From Eledone cirrhosa (taxonomy: Eukaryota > Mollusca > Cephalopoda > Octopoda > Eledonidae): DNA of 64,000 bases. The translations under genes and the position numbers were made by a program. Of the stretch, positions 14,618 to 28,270 are shown in pieces (position 1 is the first letter of the stretch; each line of letters opens with the position of its first letter). The stretch spans positions 3,861,275 to 3,925,274 of the forward strand of contig OZ024742.1 in NCBI GenBank assembly GCA_964016885.1. The letters are read 5' to 3'. The notes under the pieces were generated by a model that saw nothing but the letters and a program-made list of their open reading frames with translations, was not told where the DNA came from and made no database searches.

Positions 14618-17600
14618 AACTGTCAGACACCATCAACAGTCAGACACCATCAACCGACAGACACCATCAACTGTCAGACACCATCAACTGCCAGACACCA
14701 TCAACAGTCAGACACCATCAACTGTCAGACACCATCAACTGTCAGACACCATCAACCGTCAGACATCATCAACCGTCAGACACCATCAAACGTCAGACAC
14801 CATCAACCGTCAGACACGATCAAACGTCAGACACCATCAACTGACAGACACCATCAACTATCAGACACCATCAACCGTCAAGCACCATCAACTGTCAGAC
14901 ACCATCAACTGTCAGACACTATCAACTGTCCGACACCATCAACCATCAGACACCATCAACTGTCGGACACCATCAACCGTCTAAGCACAATCAACTGTCA
15001 GACACCATCAACTGTCAGACACCATCAACCGTCGGACACCATCAACCGACAGACACCATCAACTGTCAGACCGCATCAACTGTCAGACACCATCAACCGT
15101 CAGACATCATCAACCGTCAGACACCATCAACCGTCAGACACCATCAACCGTCAGACACCATCAACTGTCAGACTCCATCAACTGTCAGACACCATCAACC
15201 GTCAGACTCCATCAACCGTCAGACACCATCAACCGTCGGACACCATCAACCGTCAGACACCATCAACTGTCAGACTCCATCAACTGTCAGACACCATCAA
15301 CCGTCAAGCACCATCAACTGTCAGACACCATCAACCGTCAGACACCATCAACTGTCAGACACCATCAACTGTCAGACACCATCAACCGTCAAGCACCATC
15401 AACTGTCAGACACCATCAACCGTCAGACACCATCAACTGTCAGACACCATCAACTGTCGGACACCATCAACCGTCAGACACCATCAACTGTCAGACACCA
15501 ACAACGGTCAGACACCATCAACCGTCAGACACCATCAACCGACAGACACCATCAACTGTCAGACCGCATCAACTGTCAGACACCATCATCCGTCAGATAC
15601 CATCAACCGTCAGACACCATCAACCGTCAGACACCATCAACCGTCAGACAACATCAACTGTCAGACACCATCAACTGTCCGACACCATCAACTGTCAGAC
15701 ACCATATACCGTCAGACACCAACAACTGTCAGACACCATCAACCGTCAGACACCATCAACTGTCAGACACCATCAACCGTCAGACCGCATCAACTGTCAG
15801 ACACCATCAACCGTCAGACACCATCAACTGTCAGACACCATCAACCGTCAGACATCATCAACCGTCAGACACCATCAAACGTCAGACACCATCAACCGAC
15901 AGACACCATCAACTGTCAGACCGCATCAACTGTCAGACACCATCAACTGTCAGACACCATCAATTGTCAGACCCCCATCAACCGTCAGACACCATCAACT
16001 GTCAGACACCATCAACTGCCAGACACCATCAACAGTCAGACACCATCAACTGTCAGACACCATCAACTGTCAGACACCATCAACCGTCAGACATCATCAA
16101 CCGTCAGACACCATCAAACGTCATACACCATCAACCGTCAGACACGATCAAACGTCAGACACCATCAACTGACAGACACCATCAACTGTCAGACACCATT
16201 AACCGTCAAGCACCATCAACTGTCAGACACCATCAACTGTCAGACACCATCAACTGTCCGACACCATCAACCATCAGACACCATCAACTGTCGGACACCA
16301 TCAACTGTCGGACACCATCAACCGTCAGATACCATCAACTGTCAGACACCATCAACCGTCAGATACCATCAACTGTCAGACACCATCAACCGTCAAGCAC
16401 CATCAACTGTCAGACACCATCAACTGTCAGACACCATCAACTGTCAGACACCATCAACCATCTGACACCATCAACTGTCGGACACCATCAACTGTCGGAC
16501 ACCATCAACCTTCTAAGCACCATCAACTGTCGGCCACCATCAACTGTCAGAAACCATCAACTGTCGGACATCATCAACCGTCAGATGCCATCAACTGTCA
16601 GACACCATCAACAGACAAACACCATCAACTGTCAGACACCATCAACCGTCAGACGCCATCAACCGTCAGACACCATCAACCGTCAGATACCATCAACTGT
16701 CAGACACCATCAACAGTCAGACACCATCAACTGTCAGACACCATCAATTGTCAGACACCATGAACCGTCAGACACCATCAACCGTCAGATACCATCAACT
16801 GTCAGACACTATCAACAGTCAGACACCATCAACTGTCAGACACCATCAATTGTCAGACACCATCAACCGTCAGACACCATCAACCGTCAGATACCATCAA
16901 CTGTCAGACACCATCAACAGTCAGACACCATCAACTGTCAGACACCATCAATTGTCTGACACCATCAACCGTCAGACACCATCAACTGTCAGACACCATC
17001 AACTGTCAGACACCATCAACAGTCAGACATCATCAACTGTCAGACACCATCAACTGTCAGACACCATCAACCGTCAGACATCATCAACCGTCAGACACCA
17101 TCAACTGTCAGACACCTTCAACCGTCAGACACCATCAACTGTCAGACACCATCAACTATCAGACACCATCAACCGTCAGACACCATCAACTGTCAGACAC
17201 CATCAACCGTCAAGCACCATCAACTGTCAGACACTATCAACTGTCAGACACCATCAACTGTCAGACACCATCAACTGTCGGACACCATCAACCGTCAGAC
17301 ACCATCAACTGTCAGACACCATCAACTGTCAGACCGCATCAACTGTCGGACACCATCAACCGTCAGACACCATCAACCGTCAGACTCCATCAACTGTCAG
17401 ACACCATCAACCGTCAAGCACCATCAATTGTCGGACACCATCAACCGTCAGACACCATCAACTGTCAGACACCATCAACTGTCGGACACCATCAACCGTC
17501 AAACACCATCAACTGTCAGACACCATCAACTGTCAGACACCATCAACCGTCAGCACCATCAACTGTCAGACACCATCAACCGTCAGACACCATCAACTGT

Positions 17601-18514
17601 CAGACACCATCAACTGTCGGACACCATCAACCGTCAGACACCATCAACTGTCAGACACCAACAACTGTCAGACACCATCAACCGTCAGACACCATCAACC
17701 GACAGACACCATCAACTGTCAGACCGCATCAACTGTCAGACACCATCAACCGTCAGATACCATCAACCGTCAGACACCATCAACCGTCAGACACCATCAA
17801 CTGTCAGACACCATCAACTGTCAGACACCATCAACCGTCAGACACCATCAACTGTCAGCCACCATCAACCGTCAGACACCATCAACTGTCAGACACCATC
17901 AACCGTCAGACACCATCAACTGTCAGACACCATAAACTGTCAGACACCATCAACTGTCAGACACCATCAACCGTCAAGCACCATCAACTGTCAGACACCA
18001 TCAACTGTCAGACACCATCAACTGTCAGACACCATCAACCATCAGACACCATCAACTGTCGGACACCATCAACCGTCTAAGCACCATCAACTGTCGGACA
18101 CCATCAACTGTTAGACACCATCAACTGTCGGACACCCTCAACCGTCAGATACCATCAACTGTCAGACACCATCAACAGTCAGATACCATCAACTGTCAGA
18201 CACCATCAACCGTCAGACGCCATCAACCGTCAGATACCATCAACTGTCAGACACCATCAACAGTCAGACACCATCAACTATCAGACACCGTCAATTGTCA
18301 GACACCATCAACCGTCAGACACCATCAACCGTCAAATACCATCAACTGTCAGACACTATCAACAGTCAGACACCATCAACTGTCAGACACCATCAATTGT
18401 CAGACACCATCAACCGTCAGACACCATCAACTGTCAGACACCATCAACTGTCGGACACCATCAACCGTCAGACACCATCAACTGTCAGACACCATCAACT
18501 GTCAGACACCATCA
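14618..18514 (+). repeat. Block B copy 3 joined to block A tail
   Basis: Landmarks match block B copy 2 at an offset of 3,776 (ATATACCGTC at 15,704) and then 3,810 (GACCCCCATC near 15,970). The 34-bp change is a two-monomer insertion near 15,780 carrying an extra CAGACCGCATC. Downstream, about 16,585-18,514 matches 6,173-8,102 at a constant 10,412 bp, with CAGATGCC near 16,583, CATGAACCG near 16,761 and GTCAGCACC near 17,549. Confidence 0.87.
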
Positions 18515-19762
18515 ACAGTCAGACACCATCAACCGACAGACACCATCAACTGTCAGACACCATCAACTGTCAGACACCATCAACTGTCAGACACCATCAA
18601 CCGTCAGACACCATCAACTGTCAGACACCATCAACCGTCAGACACCATCAACCGTCAGACACCATCAACCGTCAGACACCATCAACCGTCAGACACTCTC
18701 AACTGTCAGACACCATCAACCGTCAGACACACTCAACTGTCAGACACCATCAACCGTCAGACACCATCAACTGTCAGACACCATCAACTGTCAGACACCA
18801 TCAACGGTCAGACACCATCAACCGACAGACACCATCAACTGTCAGACACCATCAACCGTCAGACACACTCAACTGTCAGACACCATCAACCGTCAGACAC
18901 CATCAACCGTCAGACACCATCAAACGTCAGACACCATCAACCGTCAGACACCATCAACTGTCAGACACCATCAACCGTCAGACACTCTCAACTGTCAGAC
19001 ACCATCAACTGTCAGACACCATCAACTGTCAGACACCATCAACCGTCAGACACCATCAACTGTCAGACACCATCAACCGTCAGACACCATCAACCGTCAG
19101 ACACCATCAACCGTCAGACACCATCAACCGTCAGACACCATCAACTGCCAGACACCATCAACCGTCAGACACCATCAACTGTCAGACACCATCAACTGTC
19201 GAACACCATCAACTGTCAGACACCATCAACTGTCAGACACCATCAACTGTCAGACACCATCAACCGTCAGACACCATCAACCGACAGACACCATCAACTG
19301 TCAGACCGCATCAACTGTCAGACACCATCAACCGTCAGACACCATCAACCGTCAGACACCATCAACCGTCAGACACCATCAACTGTCAGACACCATCAAC
19401 TGTCAGACACCATCAACTGTCAGACGCCATCAACCGTCAGACACCATCAACTGTGAGACACCATCAACCGTCAGACACCATCAACTGTCAGACACCATCA
19501 ACCGTTCAGACACCATCAACCGTCAGACACCATCAACCGTCAGACACCATCAACCGTCAGACACCATCAACTGTCAGACTCCATCAACTGTCAGACACCA
19601 TCAATCGTCAGACACCATCAACTGTCAGACACCATCAACCGTCAAGCACCATCACCTGTCAGACACCATCAACCGTCAGACACCATCAACTGTCAGACAC
19701 CATCAACTGTCGGACACCATCAACCGTCATACACCATCAACTGTCAGACACCATCAACTGTC
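18515..19762 (+). repeat. Block C, isolated early copy
   Basis: This segment carries CACTCTCAAC and CACACTCAAC monomers, CAACGGTCAG, CAACTGTCGAACACC near 19,195 and CAATCGTCAG near 19,603. The same order occurs from 35,696 (offset 17,181), and again near 40,796 and 45,168. An 18-bp monomer, CCGTTCAGACACC at 19,503, is absent from those three copies, so the offset drops to 17,180 after it. Confidence 0.87.
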
Positions 19763-22499
19763 AGACACCATCAACCGTCAGACACCATCAACTGTCAGAC
19801 ACCATCAACCGTCAGACATCATCAACCGTCAGACACCATCAAACGTCAGACACCATCAACCGACAGACACCATCAACTGTCAGACCGCATCAACTGTCAG
19901 ACACCATCAACTGTCAGACACCATCAATGGTCAGACCCCATCAACCGTCAGACACCATCAACTGTCAGACACCATCAACTGCCAGACACCATCAACAGTC
20001 AGACACCATCAACTGTCAGACACCATCAACTGTCAGACACCATCAACCGTCAGACATCATCAACCGTCAGACACCATCAAACGTCAGACACCATCAACCG
20101 TCAGACACGATCAAACGTCAGACACCATCAACTGACAGACACCATCAACTGTCAGACACCATCAACCGTCAAGCACCATCAACTGTCAGACACCATCAAC
20201 TGTCAGACACCATCAACTGTCCGACACCATCAACCATCAGACACCATCAACTGTCTGACACCATCAACCGTCTAAGCACAATCAACTGTCAGACACCATC
20301 AACTGTCAGACACCATCAACCGTCGGACACCATCAACCGAAAGACACCATCAACTGTCAGACCGCATCAACTGTCAGACACCATCAACCGTCAGACACCA
20401 TCAACCGTCAGACACCATCAACCGTCAGACACAATCAACCGTCAGACACCATCAACTGTCAGACTCCATCAACTGTCAGACACCATCAACCGTCAGACTC
20501 CATCAACCGTCAGACACCATCAACCGTCAGACACCATCAACCGTCAGACACCATCAACTGTCAGACTCCATCAACTGTCAGACACCATCAACCGTCAAGC
20601 ACCATCAACTGTCAGACACAATCAACCGTCAGACACCATCAACTGTCAGACACCATCAACTGTCGGACACCATCAACCGTCAGACACCATCAACTGTCAG
20701 ACACCATCAACTGTCAGACACCATCAACCGTCAAGCACCATCAACTGTCAGACACCATCAACCGTCAGACACCATCAACTGTCAGACACCATCAACTGTC
20801 GGACACCATCAACCGTCAGACACCATCAACTGTCAGACACCAACAACTGTCAGACACCATCAACCGTAAGACACCATCAACCGTCAGACACCATCAACTG
20901 TCAGACACCATCAACCGTCAGACACCATCAACTGTCAGACACCATCAACCGTCAGACACCATCAACTGTCAGACACCATCAACCGTCAGACACCATCAAC
21001 TGTCAGACACCATCAACCGTCAGACATCATCAACCGTCAGACACCATCAAATGTCAGACACCATCAACCGACAGACACCATCAACTGTCAGACCGCATCA
21101 ACTGTCAGACACCATCAACTGTCAGACCCCATCAACCGTCAGACACCATCAACTGTCAGACACCATCAACTGCCAGACACCATCAACAGTCAGACACCAT
21201 CAACTGTCAGACACCATCAACTGTCAGACACCATCAACCGTCAGACATCATCAACCGTCAGACACCATCAAACGTCAGACACCATCAACCGTCAGACACG
21301 ATCAAACGTCAGACACCATCAACTGACAGACACCATCAACTGTCAGACACCATCAACCGTCAAGCACCATCAACTGTCAGACACCATCAACTGTCAGACA
21401 CCATCAACTGTCCGACACCATCAACCATCAGACACCATCAACTGTCGGACACCATCAACTGTCGGACACCATCAACCGTCAGATACCATCAACTGTCAGA
21501 CACCATCAACTGTCAGACACCATCAACTGTCGGACACCATCAACCGTCAGATACCATCAACTGTCAGACACCATCAACCGTCAAGCACCATCAACTGTCA
21601 GACACCATCAACTGTCAGACACCATCAACTGTCAGACACCATCAACCATCTTACACCATCAACTGTCGGACACCATCAACCTTCTAAGCACCATCAACTG
21701 TCGGCCACCATCAACTGTCAGACACCATCAACTGTCGGACACCATCAACCGTCAGATGCCATCAACTGTCAGACACCATCAACAGACAAACACCATCAAC
21801 TGTCAGACACCATCAACCGTCAGACGCCATCAACCGTCAGACACCATCAACCGTCAGATACCATCAACTGTCAGACACCATCAACAGTCAGACACCATCA
21901 ACTGTCAGACACCATCAATTGTCAGACACCATGAACCGTCAGACACCATCAACCGTCAGATACCATCAACTGTCAGACACTATCAACAGTCAGACACCAT
22001 CAACTGTCAGACACCATCAATTGTCAGACACCATCAACCGTCAGACACCTTCAACCGTCAGATACCATCAACTGTCAGACACCATCAACAGTCAGACACC
22101 ATCAACTGTCAGACACCATCAATTGTCAGACACCATCAACCGTCAGACACCATCAACTGTCAGACACCATCAACTGTCAGACACCATCAACAGTCAGACA
22201 TCATCAACTGTCAGACACCATCAACTGTCAGACACCATCAACCGTCAGACATCATCAACCGTCAGACACCATCAACTGTCAGACACCTTCAACCGTCAGA
22301 CACCATCAACTGTCAGACACCATCAACTATCAGACACCATCAACCGTCAGACACCATCAGCTGTCAGACACCATCAACCGTCAAGCACCATCAACTGTCA
22401 GACACCATCAACTGTCAGACACCATCAACTGTCAGACACCATCAACTGTCGGACACCATCAACCGTCAGACACCATCAACTGTCAGACACCATCAACTG
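19763..22499 (+). repeat. Block A, copy 2
   Basis: This segment matches about 4,180-6,916 at an offset of 15,583 bp. Small differences are visible, for example CATCATCAACCG near 21,029 where copy 1 has CATCATCGACCG near 5,446, and CCATCAGACACC near 20,236 where copy 1 has CCATGAGACACC near 4,653. It joins directly to the 3,590-bp unit that follows. Confidence 0.87.
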
Positions 22500-25400
22500 T
22501 CAGACCGCATCAACTGTCGGACACCATCAACCGTCAGACACCATCAACCGTCAGACTCCATCAACTGTCAGACACCATCAACCGTCAAGCACCATCAATT
22601 GTCGGACACCATCAACCGTCAGACACCATCAACTGTCAGACACCAACAACTGTCGGACACCATCAACCGTCAAACACCATCAACTGTCAGACACCATCAA
22701 CCGTCAGCACCATCAACTGTCAGACACCATCAACCGTCAGACACCATCAACTGTCAGACACCATCAACTGTCGGACACCATCAACCGTCAGACACCATCA
22801 ACTGTCAGACACCAACAACTGTCAGACACCATCAACCGTCAGACACCATCAACCGACAGACACCAACAACTGTCATACCGCATCAACTGTCAGACACCAT
22901 CAACCGTCAGATACCATCAACCGTCAGACACCATCAACCGTCAGACACCATCAACTGTCAGACACCATCAACTGTCAGACACCATCAACCGTCAGACACC
23001 ATCAACTGTCAGCCACCATCAACCGTCAGACACCATCAACTGTCAGACACCATCAACCGTCAGACACCATCAACTGTCAGACACCATAAACTGTCAGACA
23101 CCATCAACTGTCAGACACCATCAACCGTCAAGCACCATCAACTGTCAGACACCATCAACTGTCAGACACCATCAACTGTCAGACACCATCAACCATCAGA
23201 CACCATCAACTGTCGGACACCATCAACCGTCTAAGCACCATCAACTGTCGGACACCATCAACTGTTATACACCATCAACTGTCGGACACCATCAACCGTC
23301 AGATACCATCAACTGTCAGACACCATCAACAGTCAGATAACATCAACTGTCAGACACCATCAACCGTCAGACGCCATCAACCGTCAGATACCATCAACTG
23401 TCAGACACCATCAACAGTCAGACACCATCAACTATCAGACACCGTCAATTGTCAGACACCATCAACCGTCAGACACCATCAACCGTCAGATACCATCAAC
23501 TGTCAGACACTATCAACAGTCAGACACCATCAACTGTCAGACACCATCAATTGTCAGACACCATCAACCGTCAGACACCATCAACTGTCAGACACCATCA
23601 ACTGTCGGACACCATCAACCGTCAGACACCATCAACTGTCAGACACCATCAACTGTCAGACACCATCAACAGTCAGACACCATCAACCGACAGACACCAT
23701 CAACTGTCAGACACCATCAACTGCCAGACACCATCAACAGTCAGACACCATCAGCTGTCAGACACCATCAACTGTCAGACACCATCAACCGTCAGACATC
23801 ATCAACCGTCAGACACCATCAAACGTCAGACACCATCAACCGTCAGACACGATCAAACGTCAGACACCATCAACTGACAGACACCATCAACTATCAGACA
23901 CCATCGACCGTCAAGCACCATCAACTGTCAGACACCATCAACTGTCAGACACTATCAACTGTCCGACACCATCAACCATCAGACACCATCAACTGTCGGA
24001 CACCATCAACCGTCTAAGCACAATCAACTGTCAGACACCATCAACTGTCAGACACCATCAACCGTCGGACACCATCAACCGACAGACACCATCAACTGTC
24101 AGACCGCATCAACTGTCAGACACCATCAACCGTCAGACATCATCAACCGTCAGACACCATCAACCGTCAGACACCATCAACCGTCAGACACCATCAACTG
24201 TCAGACTCCATCAACTGTCAGACACCATCAACCGTCAGACTCCATCAACCGTCAGACACCATCAACCGTCGGACACCATCAACCGTCAGACACCATCAAC
24301 TGTCAGACTCCATCAACTGTCAGACACCATCAACCGTCAAGCACCATCAACTGTCAGACACCATCAACCGTCAGACACCATCAACTGTCAGACACCATCA
24401 ACTGTCAGACACCATCAACCGTCAAGCACCATCAACTGTCAGACACCATCAACCGTCAGACACCATCAACTGTCAGACACCATCAACTGTCGGACACCAT
24501 CAACCGTCAGACACCATCAACTGTCAGACACCAACAACGGTCAGACACCATCAACCGTCAGACACCATCAACCGACAGACACCATCAACTGTCAGACCGC
24601 ATCAACTGTCAGACACCATCATCCGTCAGATACCATCAACCGTCAGACACCATCAACCGTCAGACACCATCAACCGTCAGACAACATCAACTGTCAGACA
24701 CCATCAACTGTCCGACACCATCAACTGTCAGACACCATATACCGTCAGACACCAACAACTGTCAGACACCATCAACCGTCAGACACCATCAACTGTCAGA
24801 CACCATCAACCGTCAGACACCATCAACTGTCAGACACCATCAACCGTCAGACACCATCAACTGTCAGACACCATCAACCGTCAGACATCATCAACCGTCA
24901 GACACCATCAAACGTCAGACACCATCAACCGACAGACACCATCAACTGTCAGACCGCATCAACTGTCAGACACCATCAACTGTCAGACACCATCAATTGT
25001 CAGACCCCCATCAACCGTCAGACACCATCAACTGTCAGACACCATCAACTGCCAGACACCATCAACAGTCAGACACCATCAACTGTCAGACACCATCAAC
25101 TGTCAGACACCATCAACCGTCAGACATCATCAACCGTCAGACACCATCAAACGTCAGACACCATCAACCGTCAGACACGATCAAACGTCAGACACCATCA
25201 ACTGACAGACACCATCAACTGTCAGACACCATTAACCGTCAAGCACCATCAACTGTCAGACACCATCAACTGTCAGACACCATCAACTGTCCGACACCAT
25301 CAACCATCAGACACCATCAACTGTCGGACACCATCAACTGTCGGACACCATCAACCGTCAGATACCATCAACTGTCAGACACCATCAACCGTCAGATACC

Positions 25401-26089
25401 ATCAACTGTCAGACACCATCAACCGTCAAGCACCATCAACTGTCAGACACCATCAACTGTCAGACACCATCAACTGTCAGACACCATCAACCATCTGACA
25501 CCATCAACTGTCGGACACCATCAACTGTCGGACACCATCAACCTTCTAAGCACCATCAACTGTCGGCCACCATCAACTGTCAGACACCATCAACTGTCGG
25601 ACATCATCAACCGTCAGATGCCATCAACTGTCAGACACCATCAACAGACAAACACCATCAACTGTCAGACACCATCAACCGTCAGACGCCATCAACCGTC
25701 AGACACCATCAACCGTCAGATACCATCAACTGTCAGACACCATCAACAGTCAGACACCATCAACTGTCAGACACCATCAATTGTCAGACACCATGAACCG
25801 TCAGACACCATCAACCGTCAGATACCATCAACTGTCAGACACTATCAACAGTCAGACACCATCAACTGTCAGACACCATCAATTGTCAGACACCATCAAC
25901 CGTCAGACACCATCAACCGTCAGATACCATCAACTGTCAGACACCATCAACAGTCAGACACCATCAACTGTCAGACACCATCAATTGTCTGACACCATCA
26001 ACCGTCAGACACCATCAACTGTCAGACACCATCAACTGTCAGACACCATCAACAGTCAGACATCATCAACTGTCAGACACCATCAACTG
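22500..26089 (+). repeat. Unit X1 (3,590 bp): block A tail plus block B
   Basis: The unit starts at CAGACCGCAT (22,501), and the same motif starts the next partial copy at 26,091. It contains GTCAGCACC near 22,705, GTCTAAGCACC near 23,230, GTCTAAGCACAATC near 24,012, ATATACCGTC at 24,737, GACCCCCATC near 25,003, CTTCTAAGC near 25,544 and CATGAACCG near 25,794. The unit is 211 x 17 plus 3, matching four 18-bp monomers minus one 16-bp monomer. Relative to copy 1 at about 7,097-7,145 it lacks one 17-bp monomer just before GTCAGCACC. Confidence 0.88.
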
Positions 26090-28270
26090 TCAGACCGCAT
26101 CAACTGTCGGACACCATCAACCGTCAGACACCATCAACCGTCAGACTCCATCAACTGTCAGACACCATCAACCGTCAAGCACCATCAATTGTCGGACACC
26201 ATCAACCGTCAGACACCATCAACTGTCAGACACCAACAACTGTCGGACACCATCAACCGTCAAACACCATCAACTGTCAGACACCATCAACCGTCAGCAC
26301 CATCAACTGTCAGACACCATCAACCGTCAGACACCATCAACTGTCAGACACCATCAACTGTCGGACACCATCAACCGTCAGACACCATCAACTGTCAGAC
26401 ACCAACAACTGTCAGACACCATCAACCGTCAGACACCATCAACCGACAGACACCAACAACTGTCATACCGCATCAACTGTCAGACACCATCAACCGTCAG
26501 ATACCATCAACCGTCAGACACCATCAACCGTCAGACACCATCAACTGTCAGACACCATCAACTGTCAGACACCATCAACCGTCAGACACCATCAACTGTC
26601 AGCCACCATCAACCGTCAGACACCATCAACTGTCAGACACCATCAACCGTCAGACACCATCAACTGTCAGACACCATAAACTGTCAGACACCATCAACTG
26701 TCAGACACCATCAACCGTCAAGCACCATCAACTGTCAGACACCATCAACTGTCAGACACCATCAACTGTCAGACACCATCAACCATCAGACACCATCAAC
26801 TGTCGGACACCATCAACCGTCTAAGCACCATCAACTGTCGGACACCATCAACTGTTATACACCATCAACTGTCGGACACCATCAACCGTCAGATACCATC
26901 AACTGTCAGACACCATCAACAGTCAGATAACATCAACTGTCAGACACCATCAACCGTCAGACGCCATCAACCGTCAGATACCATCAACTGTCAGACACCA
27001 TCAACAGTCAGACACCATCAACTATCAGACACCGTCAATTGTCAGACACCATCAACCGTCAGACACCATCAACCGTCAGATACCATCAACTGTCAGACAC
27101 TATCAACAGTCAGACACCATCAACTGTCAGACACCATCAATTGTCAGACACCATCAACCGTCAGACACCATCAACTGTCAGACACCATCAACTGTCGGAC
27201 ACCATCAACCGTCAGACACCATCAACTGTCAGACACCATCAACTGTCAGACACCATCAACAGTCAGACACCATCAACCGACAGACACCATCAACTGTCAG
27301 ACACCATCAACTGCCAGACACCATCAACAGTCAGACACCATCAGCTGTCAGACACCATCAACTGTCAGACACCATCAACCGTCAGACATCATCAACCGTC
27401 AGACACCATCAAACGTCAGACACCATCAACCGTCAGACACGATCAAACGTCAGACACCATCAACTGACAGACACCATCAACTATCAGACACCATCGACCG
27501 TCAAGCACCATCAACTGTCAGACACCATCAACTGTCAGACACTATCAACTGTCCGACACCATCAACCATCAGACACCATCAACTGTCGGACACCATCAAC
27601 CGTCTAAGCACAATCAACTGTCAGACACCATCAACTGTCAGACACCATCAACCGTCGGACACCATCAACCGACAGACACCATCAACTGTCAGACCGCATC
27701 AACTGTCAGACACCATCAACCGTCAGACATCATCAACCGTCAGACACCATCAACCGTCAGACACCATCAACCGTCAGACACCATCAACTGTCAGACTCCA
27801 TCAACTGTCAGACACCATCAACCGTCAGACTCCATCAACCGTCAGACACCATCAACCGTCGGACACCATCAACCGTCAGACACCATCAACTGTCAGACTC
27901 CATCAACTGTCAGACACCATCAACCGTCAAGCACCATCAACTGTCAGACACCATCAACCGTCAGACACCATCAACTGTCAGACACCATCAACTGTCAGAC
28001 ACCATCAACCGTCAAGCACCATCAACTGTCAGACACCATCAACCGTCAGACACCATCAACTGTCAGACACCATCAACTGTCGGACACCATCAACCGTCAG
28101 ACACCATCAACTGTCAGACACCAACAACGGTCAGACACCATCAACCGTCAGACACCATCAACCGACAGACACCATCAACTGTCAGACCGCATCAACTGTC
28201 AGACACCATCATCCGTCAGATACCATCAACCGTCAGACACCATCAACCGTCAGACACCATCAACCGTCAG
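26090..28270 (+). repeat. Unit X2, partial copy of X1
   Basis: This segment repeats 22,500-24,680 at an offset of 3,590 bp, including CAGACCGCAT, GTCATACCGCATC near 26,462 (22,872 in X1), CTGTTATACACC near 26,853 and CACCATCGACCG near 27,489. At about 28,270 CAGATACC replaces the expected CAGACAACATC, and the array jumps to sequence equivalent to about 25,360. About 700 bp of the unit, including ATATACCGTC and GACCCCCATC, is skipped. Confidence 0.87.
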
